A stretch of 64,000 nt of DNA, taken from CALLCD01 sp039196965. GTDB taxonomy: Bacteria; Pseudomonadota; Alphaproteobacteria; Caulobacterales; Hyphomonadaceae. Positions 52,034 to 61,035 of the stretch are shown piece by piece; position 1 is the first letter of the stretch, and each line of letters begins with the position of its first letter. The notes below the pieces were generated by a model that saw only the letters and a program-made list of their open reading frames with translations, was not told the origin of the DNA and made no database searches. The translations under genes and the position numbers were made by a program. The stretch spans positions 1 through 64,000 of the forward strand of contig JBCCUK010000005.1 of NCBI GenBank assembly GCA_039196965.1, given 5' to 3'.

Positions 52034-52060
52034 AAACAAGTGTTCAGCTAGGTAGATACC

Positions 52061-52438
52061 ATGAAATCGGTCACCGCGCAGAATATTTCCACCCATGATC
52101 TCATACGTAAACTCATTGGCGGCATGCCGAGCCGATTCAACAAGGAGGCCGCCCAGGGGCTTGATGCCGTCTTTCAGTTCCACCTGACCGGCGAGGGAGG
52201 GGGAGATTTTGCTATTTTGATTAAAGATCAGCACTGCACGATCGAAGAAGGCGCGAACTCCAATCCAACGGCATCCGTAAAAATGTCCACCGGAACATAT
52301 GTTGATTTGGCGCTGGGCCGTGTGACGGGGTCTCAGGCGTTTTACAAACGGAAAGTTCGAATCAGCGGTGGTCTCAATCTAATTATTAAGATGCACACGC
52401 TTTTCCCATCGCTGACCGACGATGAACAGATGCTCTAG
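52061..52438 (+). CDS. SCP2 sterol-carrier-domain protein
   Basis: A 125-residue stand-alone SCP2 domain. DAVFQFHLTGEGGGDFAILIKDQHCTIEEG forms the first strands, NPTASVKMSTGTYVDLALGRVTGSQAFYKRKVRISGG carries the conserved D-x-L-G-(R/K) and A-x-x-x-G-K/R-V--G pattern, and LIIKMHTLFPSL the closing helix. The domain binds hydrophobic ligands such as fatty acyl-CoA or isoprenoids. It is divergent from the methyltransferase-like and molybdenum hydroxylase operon, so a shared lipid substrate is conceivable. Confidence 0.88.
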   Translation: MKSVTAQNISTHDLIRKLIGGMPSRFNKEAAQGLDAVFQFHLTGEGGGDFAILIKDQHCTIEEGANSNPTASVKMSTGTYVDLALGRVTGSQAFYKRKVRISGGLNLIIKMHTLFPSLTDDEQML

Positions 52439-52466
52439 CTATTTGATCCAAAGTAACGGTACGGTA

Positions 52467-52481
52467 GCCTTCGTCGAAGGC
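52467..52481. repeat. 15-nt palindrome
   Basis: GCCTTC-GTC-GAAGGC is a perfect inverted repeat 28 nt after the SCP2 stop. It may be a short terminator stem for that gene, although no T-run follows. Confidence 0.35.
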
Positions 52482-52548
52482 AATAGATTATCCTTTATGG
52501 ATACCAAAAGAATAGGCCTGCTTGCTTATGCAACCGATAGATAAATTT

Positions 52549-52582
52549 ATAATCAGTATTCAGTAAGTTGAATACTGATTAT
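52549..52582. repeat. 14-bp perfect hairpin between SCP2 and hemA
   Basis: ATAATCAGTATTCA (52549-52562) and TGAATACTGATTAT (52569-52582) pair perfectly around GTAAGT. It lies 24 nt past the hemA stop. The stem is AT-rich and lacks a T-run, so it may protect the 3' end of the photosynthesis message or stop transcription from both sides. Confidence 0.5.
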
Positions 52583-52605
52583 CTAGGCCACGAAAAGAAC
52601 TGTTC

Positions 52606-53847
52606 TTATATTCCTGCTCCTCCGGCTGCGACCTGCAATTCAGATCTTGATAGTTCGCATCTTGACCAGATGTCTGACATCGCGGTCACCAGCTGGTCTA
52701 TATCTTCGTCGGAATGAACAGGAGAGGGGGTGATCCGCAGGCGCTCTGTGCCCTTTGGTACAGTCGGGTAATTGATTGGCTGAACATAAATCCCATAATT
52801 CTGCATAAGCCAGTCGCTGATCATCCGGCACTTAACGGGATCACGGACCATTACCGGCACGATATGGCTGGGGTTTTCGAGTGTCGGAATGCCGATGCCC
52901 CGAAGCTTTTCCCGGACAAGGCGCACCTGTCTGCGTTGGCGCATCCGCTCAATATCGCTTTGCTTTAAATGTTGTATACTAGCGAGGGCACCGGCCGCCA
53001 CAGCAGGAGGAAGCGCCGTTGTAAATATGAACCCTGAAGAGAAGCTCCGAATATAGTCGCAAATCGTCTTTGACGCGGCAATATACCCGCCAAGAACACC
53101 GAAAGCCTTACCAAGTGTCCCTTCGATGATGGTCAGCCTGTCCATTAAGCCTTCACGCTCCGCAACTCCGCCGCCGCGCGGTCCGTAGAGACCAACTGCG
53201 TGGACCTCGTCGAGGTAGGTCATTGCGTTGTATCTATCGGCAATATCGCAGAACTCTCTAATGGGTGCGATGTCGCCGTCCATGGAGTACACCGATTCAA
53301 AGGCTACAAGTTTGGGTCGATCCGGATCCAGATCTTTTAATTTTTCTTCCAGATCTTTTGGGTCATTATGTTTGAAAATTCGCTTTTCAGCTCGGCTGTG
53401 GCGGATGCCCTCAATCATGGACGCATGGTTCAACTCATCAGAAATGACGACACAATTGGGAATACGGGATGCGAGGGTGCCGAGCGATGCCCAGTTTGAA
53501 ATATACCCTGAGGTAAATATGAGAGCGGCTTCCTTATTGTGAAGATCCGCTAGCTCTCGCTCAAGCATCACATGGTAATGGTTTGTGCCGGAAATGTTTC
53601 TAGTGCCGCCGGCACCGGCCCCGCATCGATCGAGTGCGTCGTGCATCGCTTCTACGACTATGGGGTGCTGCCCCATGCCAAGATAGTCGTTTGAGCACCA
53701 TACCGTGACGTCTTTTGGGCCGATATCTCCATGGTTTCGGGCGCTCGGGAAAAAGCCCATTTTTCGCTCAATATCGGCGAAGATGCGATAATTTCCTTCT
53801 TCTTTCAGAGATTTCAATTCGCCTGAAAAGAAATTTTCGTAATCCAT
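52606..53847 (-). CDS. hemA: 5-aminolevulinate synthase
   Basis: A 413-residue PLP enzyme that condenses glycine with succinyl-CoA to 5-aminolevulinate, the first committed tetrapyrrole step (Shemin pathway). TVWCSNDYLGMGQHP, GAGAGGTRNISGTNHYH, SVYSMDGDIAPI, YLDEVHAVGLYGPRGGG and the PLP lysine in EGTLGKAFG near 246 are all present. Its start overlaps the puhE stop (TAATG), so it is the final gene of the bch-puh operon and is coupled to pigment demand. A second copy elsewhere in the genome cannot be excluded. Confidence 0.97.
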   Translation of the reverse strand: MDYENFFSGELKSLKEEGNYRIFADIERKMGFFPSARNHGDIGPKDVTVWCSNDYLGMGQHPIVVEAMHDALDRCGAGAGGTRNISGTNHYHVMLERELADLHNKEAALIFTSGYISNWASLGTLASRIPNCVVISDELNHASMIEGIRHSRAEKRIFKHNDPKDLEEKLKDLDPDRPKLVAFESVYSMDGDIAPIREFCDIADRYNAMTYLDEVHAVGLYGPRGGGVAEREGLMDRLTIIEGTLGKAFGVLGGYIAASKTICDYIRSFSSGFIFTTALPPAVAAGALASIQHLKQSDIERMRQRRQVRLVREKLRGIGIPTLENPSHIVPVMVRDPVKCRMISDWLMQNYGIYVQPINYPTVPKGTERLRITPSPVHSDEDIDQLVTAMSDIWSRCELSRSELQVAAGGAGI

Positions 53848-54656
53848 TACGTCCTCCCATAGTCTGGACGGGTGCGGCGGGACACCTGTTCAGTATCTGT
53901 ATTTTCGTGGATCGCCCAAGCCCACAGGATTGCGTCGGGTACGGGCAGAACAAGGGCCAGGTGTTCGATGACGGCGAGACTGGCAAGTGTCGCCAGAAGC
54001 ATATAAGAGACCGCCGGAAACGTGCCGGACAAATGAGTCAGGCCAAGATATATCAAGACGGCTGTGATACCTGAGACAACCGCTATCAATAGGGGGAAAA
54101 GAGCTGTTGCCTGCTTTTTGTTGAAGTAGGTTGAAAGATATTTGAGGTGGTTGGGCAGCATGTGGTCGGAGATATTTGGTGCCCCGAGGAATACCAATGC
54201 CTTGGAGCTTAGGCGCATACCCCACAAGAGGAAGAACGTCATTGCCGCAACAGCGTTTTCCGCTCCGAGACTCAGCAGGAGAATAAGACCGCCATGGGCA
54301 GCTATTGCGACCTCGTGATGTATCACGGCTTCGGTGGAAACGATGAATCTGGGCCATATTTTTAGGTTGGGTGGACAAGGTGTTTTTCTGGGGCCCGATA
54401 TATATCCGAATAGAAACATGCATTCATGCCAGGCCCACAGCACGATGCCGCAAGTGAAGCCTATGTACGCGCCACTTAAAGTGTCGATATCCCTTAAGCT
54501 GTAGACAGCCACAGTAGCCGCCAGAACAGCAATCGAAGCAATCAAGGCTGTAAAAAGGCGAACTGACTTATTTTGCCGAACCAGCCACAGCAATGACCCG
54601 GTGCTGCTCCACCAGATCACTATTGCTGCAAAGACAGGAACGGCTACATCAGTCAT
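53847..54656 (-). CDS. puhE: photosynthetic complex assembly protein PuhE
   Basis: A 269-residue integral membrane protein with seven or eight helices. AIVIWWSSTGSLLWLVRQ, FTCGIVLWAWHECMFLFGYISGPRK and LLWGMRLSSKALVFLGAPNI are characteristic of the PuhE (DUF3623) family, which modulates bacteriochlorophyll supply to the reaction centre. It is joined by 1-nt overlaps to acsF upstream and hemA downstream, an order common in aerobic phototrophs. The length is normal. Confidence 0.92.
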   Translation of the reverse strand: MTDVAVPVFAAIVIWWSSTGSLLWLVRQNKSVRLFTALIASIAVLAATVAVYSLRDIDTLSGAYIGFTCGIVLWAWHECMFLFGYISGPRKTPCPPNLKIWPRFIVSTEAVIHHEVAIAAHGGLILLLSLGAENAVAAMTFFLLWGMRLSSKALVFLGAPNISDHMLPNHLKYLSTYFNKKQATALFPLLIAVVSGITAVLIYLGLTHLSGTFPAVSYMLLATLASLAVIEHLALVLPVPDAILWAWAIHENTDTEQVSRRTRPDYGRT

Positions 54657-55744
54657 TACCAGATCGGCTCCAGTCTTGACTCATTTGGAATGCTGTTCGG
54701 TTTTGTGTCCATCAAAAATAGGCGTCCGAATTGAGCTGCAGCTTTCAACTTCAAGCCTACACTGCCAATGTTTCCAAGGATTCCACCTTTCTGCTTGGCG
54801 AGTTCTATCTGGTCTGCAGTCTGGCGCAATCGTTCAATACGTTCGAGCCATTTCGGATTTTCGATATCGAGTTGCACGGGGAAAACCTGACGGGAAATTT
54901 CCGTCGTCAGGCGAAAAACGTCCATGTCATATTTTGTAGGATCGACTCCCAGCGCATCGTGGAAATGTGGCCTCCTGTGATCGCGGACATACATGGTGGC
55001 GAACACGGCAAGAAGGAAAAAGCGGATCCATAACTTATTGAGGCCAGTCAATAGCTTCGGATCAGATCGCATGAGTAGAGCGAAGGCTTCGCCATGGCGA
55101 AACTCATCATTGCACCACTCTTCAAACCATTTGAAAATTGGATGAAAACGACGGCTCGGATTTTTCTCAAGCTGTCTGTATATGGTGATGTACCGCGCGT
55201 ACCCAATCTTCTCTGACAGATAGACGCTATAGAAAATAAATTTGGGTTTAAAGAAGGTGTATTTCTTGGTTTTCGTCAAAAAGCCAAGATCAACTCCGAT
55301 GCCAAAATCTCTCAATACATGATTTATAAAGCCAGCATGACGTGCTTCGTCCCGGCTCATCAATCGAAAGAGATCTTTTACGTCTTTATTATTCACCTTT
55401 CTCGCAATCTCTTTATAAAGAACGCACCCGGAAAACTCCGCAGTGAGCGAGCTTACAAGAAAATCAACAAATTCGACCCTCAGCTCCGGATCTAGTTTTT
55501 CGAGCATATCATCAAATTCATCTGTTCGCTTGAAATGCCCTTTATTTGGATCACTCTCCATTTCGTCGATAAGCGCATCCCATTCTTTTCGAACGAGGCT
55601 GACATCCAGCCGGTCCATCTTGTCGAAATCGGTTGTAAAGAAATGCGGACTGAGAAGCGTATTATCGAGTGCAAGATCATTTGTATTAAACTCTGCAGCT
55701 CTTTTTCCGAGGGCTTCCTCGGCAGTAATTGGTGCGAAGGTCAT
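54656..55744 (-). CDS. acsF: Mg-protoporphyrin IX monomethyl ester oxidative cyclase
   Basis: A 362-residue diiron enzyme that closes ring E of bacteriochlorophyll with oxygen, giving divinyl protochlorophyllide. The iron ligands are in AEFSGCVLYKEI near 108, RDEARHAGFINHV near 135-145 and WCNDEFRHGEAFAL near 210-222. DNTLLSPHFFTTDFDKMD at the N-terminus is typical. The oxygen-dependent cyclase supports an aerobic lifestyle; no bchE is seen in the window. It overlaps the 97-aa gene upstream by 4 nt. Confidence 0.96.
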   Translation of the reverse strand: MTFAPITAEEALGKRAAEFNTNDLALDNTLLSPHFFTTDFDKMDRLDVSLVRKEWDALIDEMESDPNKGHFKRTDEFDDMLEKLDPELRVEFVDFLVSSLTAEFSGCVLYKEIARKVNNKDVKDLFRLMSRDEARHAGFINHVLRDFGIGVDLGFLTKTKKYTFFKPKFIFYSVYLSEKIGYARYITIYRQLEKNPSRRFHPIFKWFEEWCNDEFRHGEAFALLMRSDPKLLTGLNKLWIRFFLLAVFATMYVRDHRRPHFHDALGVDPTKYDMDVFRLTTEISRQVFPVQLDIENPKWLERIERLRQTADQIELAKQKGGILGNIGSVGLKLKAAAQFGRLFLMDTKPNSIPNESRLEPIW

Positions 55745-56034
55745 TCTATGATCCCCTCTGAAAAGCTAACTTCGAAGAGTTCTGTAAGTTCAAAAAAGGA
55801 CTGGATTCGAATCCAGATTTTTTCCAGGAAGCCGGCTTGGCTGACAGTTGCCCGTCGTCTAACGACCAGCTTTTCGCCGAAAGGTGGTAGGCGGACTGCG
55901 TCGCCATGGACAAGGACGCGGTCACCTATTTGGAGGTCCTGACCGCCATCAAGCTCCACGTGGGCTTCCAGTGTCTCCCAGGTGTGGATAACGGTGACGG
56001 TGCAAGGCACATCTTTAACACGTTGTTCGTTCAT
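55741..56034 (-). CDS. conserved small protein of the photosynthesis cluster
   Basis: A 97-residue soluble protein whose place between puhC and acsF matches a conserved hypothetical gene in many alphaproteobacterial phototrophs. VTVIHTWETLEAHVELDGGQDLQIGDRVLVHGD looks like a small beta-rich fold, followed by LVVRRRATVSQAG and a helical, acidic end. It overlaps both neighbours by 4 nt, so it is made together with AcsF. Its function is unknown; helping AcsF or PuhC is inference. Confidence 0.75.
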   Translation of the reverse strand: MNEQRVKDVPCTVTVIHTWETLEAHVELDGGQDLQIGDRVLVHGDAVRLPPFGEKLVVRRRATVSQAGFLEKIWIRIQSFFELTELFEVSFSEGIIE

Positions 56035-56501
56035 GAATTCCCTCCAGGCTGCTTCTCGAACAATTGAATAAAGCTCTCGGCATTTGACGCCCCAAATGCT
56101 TCAAGCGTTACGAATTTCTGCGTTGATGGATCGTTGAGGATGACTTGCCCGCTTTCCGTCCGGACAAGTTCGAACGCGGGTGTTGGACCGACTCCAAATT
56201 TCTTGCGGTCGAAGGAGAGCGCCCGCAAAGCGGTTCGGACGAACCCTTCAGAATTGGGAGGATAGGTATGGATTAGCGCCTTTGTCTCCGGATCATAGAC
56301 ACCGATACCGCCATCGGCTTCGTCAACGAACTGGATGGCCATGCGTTCGACTGCGGCCTCCTGCTGGACCGTCATCTTGCCGATGCCTGTCCATGTCGAA
56401 AAGCTGGCGAGCACTAACATAGTACCGAGGAAAATAAATGGGCCGTAGCGGAAGACTGCGGGTGTTTTGCGGCGTATCGGCGCTTGATAGTGAACGGCCA
56501 T
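56031..56501 (-). CDS. puhC: photosynthetic complex assembly protein PuhC
   Basis: A 156-residue protein with one membrane helix near 18-38 (RYGPFIFLGTMLVLASFSTW) and a periplasmic domain. GIGVYDPETKALIHTYPPNSEGFVRTALRALSFDRK and PAFELVRTESGQVILNDPSTQKFVTLEAFGASN fit the PuhC family, which aids assembly of the reaction centre with LH1. It lies 13 nt after puhB and overlaps the next gene by 4 nt. Confidence 0.92.
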   Translation of the reverse strand: MAVHYQAPIRRKTPAVFRYGPFIFLGTMLVLASFSTWTGIGKMTVQQEAAVERMAIQFVDEADGGIGVYDPETKALIHTYPPNSEGFVRTALRALSFDRKKFGVGPTPAFELVRTESGQVILNDPSTQKFVTLEAFGASNAESFIQLFEKQPGGNS

Positions 56502-56514
56502 TTTTCAAGTCTCC

Positions 56515-57198
56515 TCAGTGAGCGGACGCCAACCCGGCTGGAATGTCGCTTTCGATGTTGGCCTCGATGCTCGGCCTGTCCGCGGCAATATTTACATGAT
56601 CGGGGGAGTGAGCCTGCGCCGCTTCGGCCAGAATTCTCGCCACTGATTCCGGATCGTGAATACTCCGCAGCATCGGTTGCGGTCTGCCGAAATGAAACGG
56701 TTTGGCGAAGGGCCAAAGATGCAGGTAGGGTGCACTGCCCGCCTCGCTCATTTGCAGCGCGATGTCGCCAAGCCGGGCGCTACGCCTTTTCAACTGTGCT
56801 GATTTCATGCTCGCGAAAGGTGCATTGATATATTTCGTGAAGGCAACGCCATGGCGTATTATCACGCGCTCCGATGTAATGGTGAAAATTGCCGCACGGC
56901 TCATGGCGAGGGCGATGAGGGTCAGGACTGATATGGCAAGTGCACATGTCACAGCAGAGCTAACACAAACAGCTGTCATTGCCGCGGGCTCAGCTTCAAT
57001 GGAGGCGAGGTGTGCAAGCCGCCCGAAGGTAACGAGTACGAAGTACCCGATTACCCAGCGGATCCGGAAAGCACCGAACAATAGACCTGTGGCACTAGGT
57101 TGGCCTTGCCAGATGAGTTTCTCGCCCTTTGGCAAATGCCCTGGCAGCCCGCGGACTGGTTCGATTGGGCCTTCTTCCTCATCATGAAACAAATTCAT
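56515..57198 (-). CDS. puhB: photosynthetic complex assembly protein PuhB
   Basis: A 227-residue membrane protein with a soluble N-terminus (LPGHLPKGEKLIWQGQPS), membrane helices near 45-65 and 75-105, and a bacterial PH-like domain (AIFTITSERVIIRHGVAFTKYINAPFASM). PuhB is a dimeric factor for reaction-centre assembly. SGSAPYLHLWPFAKPFHFGRPQPMLR-type sequence near 165 is typical of the family. It overlaps puhA by 4 nt. Confidence 0.92.
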   Translation of the reverse strand: MNLFHDEEEGPIEPVRGLPGHLPKGEKLIWQGQPSATGLLFGAFRIRWVIGYFVLVTFGRLAHLASIEAEPAAMTAVCVSSAVTCALAISVLTLIALAMSRAAIFTITSERVIIRHGVAFTKYINAPFASMKSAQLKRRSARLGDIALQMSEAGSAPYLHLWPFAKPFHFGRPQPMLRSIHDPESVARILAEAAQAHSPDHVNIAADRPSIEANIESDIPAGLASAH

Positions 57199-57980
57199 AA
57201 TAATGGCTCCGAACGTTTGGGTGTCGCATAGAGAGTGCCGCCGCCATAATAGCCAGCGATTTTATCTTCCTCGAGCCGCGTCACGGAATCGGGGGATTTT
57301 GTTTCAGGAACACCGGCAAACTGGCTTCCTGTAATTGCGTGAACTGTCACCGCTGGTTTGCGGCCACCTTGTAAATTGGCGAAGGGAACCGGTAACAGCA
57401 CGCGTTTGGTCCCGGTAGCTGTTTCAACTTCCACTTCATGATACCGAATAATGGCCTCGGAAACATCTACCCAGAGATCTACGACCTTGCCGCCGACTTT
57501 GCCATCGACACCGATGACAGGCAGTCCGCGCGGATCCTTGTCTTCGTCAGGCACGAAGTATTCGGGATGGCTCCTGAAAGGAACAATGCGAGGGGTACCT
57601 TCGAGTGTCAGATCGGGATAGTCAGCCCGTTCAGCCCAGGATGCTGGACCAACACCGTCGGCCATGGGATCACCCGTAGGTTCGTATGGTGCTCCGGGCC
57701 ATGCTTCCGTCCGCTTTATTGCAAGCTCGCGAGATTCCCGTGGCCGCTTCTCGGGGTCGACGTCGCCGCGCCCGTGAGCCAATTTAAATGTCTTTGGTTT
57801 GGGGCTTACAAACGGCTTTGCAGTGTCGACACGTCCGGTCGTGTCCTGCTCAGAAGGATAACCTTCCCGCATCCCTTCCCGCTGAAGGTGGAGCACTAGC
57901 CCGATGAAAAACAGAGTGAAAAGGGCCAGGCTGATATCAACCAGATCGATCCCTCCTAATAGTTCGCCGCCCATAATCAT
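57195..57980 (-). CDS. puhA: photosynthetic reaction centre H subunit
   Basis: A 261-residue subunit that caps the L/M reaction-centre core on the cytoplasmic side and guides protons to the QB site. One helix near 11-31 (DISLALFTLFFIGLVLHLQREG) is followed by REGYPSE, then a PRC-barrel domain: VPDEDKDPRGLPVIGVDGKVGGKVVDLWVD and ATGTKRVLLPVPFANL. The ATG at 57980 has AGGAGA seven nucleotides upstream. pufL and pufM are not in the window. Confidence 0.96.
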   Translation of the reverse strand: MIMGGELLGGIDLVDISLALFTLFFIGLVLHLQREGMREGYPSEQDTTGRVDTAKPFVSPKPKTFKLAHGRGDVDPEKRPRESRELAIKRTEAWPGAPYEPTGDPMADGVGPASWAERADYPDLTLEGTPRIVPFRSHPEYFVPDEDKDPRGLPVIGVDGKVGGKVVDLWVDVSEAIIRYHEVEVETATGTKRVLLPVPFANLQGGRKPAVTVHAITGSQFAGVPETKSPDSVTRLEEDKIAGYYGGGTLYATPKRSEPLL

Positions 57981-58005
57981 GTCGACTTCTCCTTATGCCT
58001 GGCCT

Positions 58006-59445
58006 TCATTCGGGGAAGGCCTCCAGTCCAAACTTGCGTCCCTCATCTCGCGTGTTCTTTGTCCAGGTTGCGTGTCGTGCGATCGGCCCCAATGCGACCA
58101 GAGCAATGAACAACATCAGGATCTCAATGTGATAGACGCCGCTGTATCCAATGCCCGCTGACGAGAAGCCTGTTCCAAGCGCGCCTGATGCCGCGATGGT
58201 CTCAAATGCGTCTCTAATGGCTCCTCCGAGCGCCAAGGCAATTCCGGCTGCAGACGCCTGTACGGCCCCCCAGGCACCGAGGGCTATGCCGCTGTCAGTG
58301 GTTCTGGCCAGCGCCATCGCGGAAGTCAGCATACAAACTGAGAACAGTCCGCCGCCAAGGCCAATGAGAAACGTTCCCGATTGGAAAAGGCGTAGCGAGT
58401 TCAGGGGTTCTGCAAAGATAACGGCTGTAAATGCTGCGACGCCAATCAGCAGGCCGTATCCGCCAAGTCTGTGTGGATCAACGTTGCGTGAAAGCCGCTG
58501 GGCAGCATATGCAAATCCGACAATCGTGCCAGCGGCAAAGATTGCGGTCAGCCGGGTCGTCTCACTTACCGTCATCCCTAGAATTTCTGCGCCGTAAGGT
58601 TCCAGCAATATATCCTGCATGCTGAAGGCCATGGTCCCAAGGCCAACTGTTAGTAGAAGGCGCTTGGCTGCTGGATCGATCAGCAGGCTTTCGACTGCTT
58701 CCCCGAAGCTCATGCGTGGCGCTGTAAAGTCAATCACTTTGGGATCGCGCGCTTCCTGTTTCCAAAGCGCGATCATATTGAGTGCCATCGCAACAACGGC
58801 CGACCCTTGTATGACCTTAATAAGCCGGACTTGGCTGAAGTCTGTCAGAAGCGCTCCATAGATCAAGGCGCTCCCCCCCATACCAACTAGCAACATGAGA
58901 TATAGTAGGGCGACAACGCGCGGTCGTGCATCAACCGGGGCAATATCTGTCGCAAGGGCGAGTCCTGCCGTCTGCGTGGTGTGTAAACCGGCACCGATTA
59001 GAAGAAATGCGAAGGCAGCTCCAGCCTTTCCTATCCACAGCGGACCGTGGGTGTCGCCGGACAACAGGATGAGTGCGAACGGCATGATGGCGAGGCCACC
59101 AAACATGAAAATTGAGCCGAACCAGATAAATGGTCCGCGTCTCCATCCGAGGACGGACTTATGCGTATCAGACTTGTGACCAATCAGAGCGCGCAAGGGC
59201 GCGAACAGTAGAGGCAGCGAAATCATGATGGCGACGAGCGATGCTGGCACCGCCAATTCAACAATCATGACCCGGTTTAGCGTGCCGGTGATGAGCGTCA
59301 GTGCCATCCCCGCGGATATTTGGAAGAGCGATAGCCGCAGCAAACGGCTCAACGGCAAATCGTCGCTCGCAACATCGGCAAAGGGCAGAAGCTTGCGGCT
59401 CATTCCGCGCCAGGCATCCGATAGGGGAGGGCGCGCTTGCCTCAT
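58006..59445 (-). CDS. lhaA: LhaA/PucC-family light-harvesting assembly transporter
   Basis: A 479-residue membrane protein of the BCD (PucC) branch of the major facilitator superfamily, with 12 helices. LLRLSLFQISAGMALTLITGTLNRVMIVEL, RALIGHKSDTHKSVLGWRRGPFIWFG and GLALATDIAPVDARPRVVALLY are diagnostic. LhaA is thought to deliver bacteriochlorophyll during LH1 assembly. Its placement between bchM and puhA is the normal one for LhaA rather than PucC. Its start overlaps the bchM stop (ATGA), and puhA begins 25 nt after it. Confidence 0.94.
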   Translation of the reverse strand: MRQARPPLSDAWRGMSRKLLPFADVASDDLPLSRLLRLSLFQISAGMALTLITGTLNRVMIVELAVPASLVAIMISLPLLFAPLRALIGHKSDTHKSVLGWRRGPFIWFGSIFMFGGLAIMPFALILLSGDTHGPLWIGKAGAAFAFLLIGAGLHTTQTAGLALATDIAPVDARPRVVALLYLMLLVGMGGSALIYGALLTDFSQVRLIKVIQGSAVVAMALNMIALWKQEARDPKVIDFTAPRMSFGEAVESLLIDPAAKRLLLTVGLGTMAFSMQDILLEPYGAEILGMTVSETTRLTAIFAAGTIVGFAYAAQRLSRNVDPHRLGGYGLLIGVAAFTAVIFAEPLNSLRLFQSGTFLIGLGGGLFSVCMLTSAMALARTTDSGIALGAWGAVQASAAGIALALGGAIRDAFETIAASGALGTGFSSAGIGYSGVYHIEILMLFIALVALGPIARHATWTKNTRDEGRKFGLEAFPE

Positions 59446-60122
59446 CCAGCCATCTCCAATGCCATTGATATATAAAATCCGGATTTTATTCTCTTGGACC
59501 GCAGCAACGCCCGGTCAGTAAACCGATCTCCTATTTCTTTTGCTGTGTGAGGGCAGATTGCTGGCGAGCGATCACTCCGCGGGAACAGTTTGCCAGCCGC
59601 GTGCATCGCTGATAGCAGCGGTGTTCGCGGAGCAAATGTGAACAGCACAGTATTGTCTGCGAATGATGCAAGTTTACGGACCCCATCCTCGAAATCGTCC
59701 AGATTATAATGAATGAGCGAATCCATGGCGACGACGTGATCAAAAGTGCTGTCGCCGGGATTGAACATGTCTCCCACACGAAACTGTATCGAGCCGGGAA
59801 GTGTCAGAGCTTCCGACCTCTCAGCTGCCAGGTTCACAAGCGTTTGGGAAAGATCCACAGCAACAACATCGGCACCGCGCCTTGCAGCTTCAATCGCTAA
59901 CTGGCCCGCGCCGCATCCTGCATCCAGAATTCGACGACCTGTTAGATCCTCCGGCAACCAGCTGAGCAAGGTTTCGCGCATTGCGTCTCTGCCTGCGCGA
60001 ACTGTGGCTCTTATTCCGCTTACTGGAGCATCGGATGTCAGGCGCGCCCACGCTGCAGACGCCGTGCGATCGAAATAGGCTTCGAGCTCATCTTTTCTTT
60101 TTTGGTATGTTGCAGATGTCAT
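59442..60122 (-). CDS. bchM: Mg-protoporphyrin IX methyltransferase
   Basis: A 226-residue enzyme that methylates Mg-protoporphyrin IX with S-adenosylmethionine to form the monomethyl ester. Motif I is ILDAGCGAGQLAIEAA at 65-80, followed by VVAVDLSQTLVNLAAER and FDHVVAMDSLIHYNLDD. KSGFYISMALEM at the C-terminus is typical (R-GFY-S--LE). It follows bchL by 1 nt and provides the substrate of AcsF. Confidence 0.95.
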   Translation of the reverse strand: MTSATYQKRKDELEAYFDRTASAAWARLTSDAPVSGIRATVRAGRDAMRETLLSWLPEDLTGRRILDAGCGAGQLAIEAARRGADVVAVDLSQTLVNLAAERSEALTLPGSIQFRVGDMFNPGDSTFDHVVAMDSLIHYNLDDFEDGVRKLASFADNTVLFTFAPRTPLLSAMHAAGKLFPRSDRSPAICPHTAKEIGDRFTDRALLRSKRIKSGFYISMALEMAG

Positions 60123-60123
60123 C

Positions 60124-61035
60124 TTAGTCGAATCCCAGAAAATCGAAAATGTCGCGATCTTTCATCGGTGTGCAATCAAGTTCATCAACGCCCGCCCAGA
60201 GTTTCTCCGCCAACTGAATATATTCCTGCTGCACCGCTTCCAGTTCCGGACTGCCTTCCATTTCGAAAAGGGTTGATTTCTTCAAGCGTGATCGCCGGAT
60301 CACATCGAGATCGGGAAAATGGGCGAGCCGCTGCATACCCGTAGCGTCATTATACCGATCAATCTCATCGGTGGCGGCGCTCCGGTTCGCGATGACACCG
60401 CCGAGCCGCACGTCGTAATTCTTGGCCTTTGCCTTGATCGCTGCAACGATCCTGTTCATGGCGAAAATGGAATCAAAATCGTTTGCCGTTACGATCAGGC
60501 CCCTGTCGGCATGTTGAAGCGGCGACGCAAACCCACCGCAAACCACATCTCCAAGCACATCGAAAATTACGACGTCGGTATCTTCTAGAAGATGATGTTC
60601 TTTGAGCAGTTTTACGGTTTGTCCGACGACATAACCGCCGCAACCGGTTCCTGCGGGCGGGCCGCCAGCCTCGACACAGAGCACACCGTTATACCCTTCA
60701 AAGACAAAATCGTCCGGACGAAGCTCTTCACTGTGAAAATCAACAGATTCAAGGACATCGATCACCGTCGGCATAAGGCGTTTGGTCAGTGTGAAAGTAG
60801 AGTCATGTTTGGGATCGCACCCAATCTGAAGGACGCGGCGGCCAATTTTGGAAAATGCGACAGAAAGATTGGAGGATGTTGTGGACTTGCCAATCCCGCC
60901 CTTGCCGTAAATTGCGAAGACCTTCGCAGTATCGATTTCCATTGAAGGGTCTAGCGCAACCTGCACGCTTCCCTCTCCATCCCCCGGTCCCGATGATAGT
61001 TTTGCGCCTGGCCGATCAAATGTAAGAAGCGTCAT
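60124..61035 (-). CDS. bchL: light-independent protochlorophyllide reductase iron-sulfur ATPase
   Basis: A 303-residue NifH-like ATPase that feeds electrons to the BchN/BchB catalytic unit for reduction of protochlorophyllide ring D. The P-loop YGKGGIGKSTTSSNL lies near 43-55. Cluster-binding cysteines are in PAGTGCGGYVVGQ (near 131) and DVLGDVVCGGFASP (near 165). The first 38 residues are a variable extension. It overlaps bchH by 4 nt. bchN and bchB lie outside the window. Confidence 0.96.
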   Translation of the reverse strand: MTLLTFDRPGAKLSSGPGDGEGSVQVALDPSMEIDTAKVFAIYGKGGIGKSTTSSNLSVAFSKIGRRVLQIGCDPKHDSTFTLTKRLMPTVIDVLESVDFHSEELRPDDFVFEGYNGVLCVEAGGPPAGTGCGGYVVGQTVKLLKEHHLLEDTDVVIFDVLGDVVCGGFASPLQHADRGLIVTANDFDSIFAMNRIVAAIKAKAKNYDVRLGGVIANRSAATDEIDRYNDATGMQRLAHFPDLDVIRRSRLKKSTLFEMEGSPELEAVQQEYIQLAEKLWAGVDELDCTPMKDRDIFDFLGFD

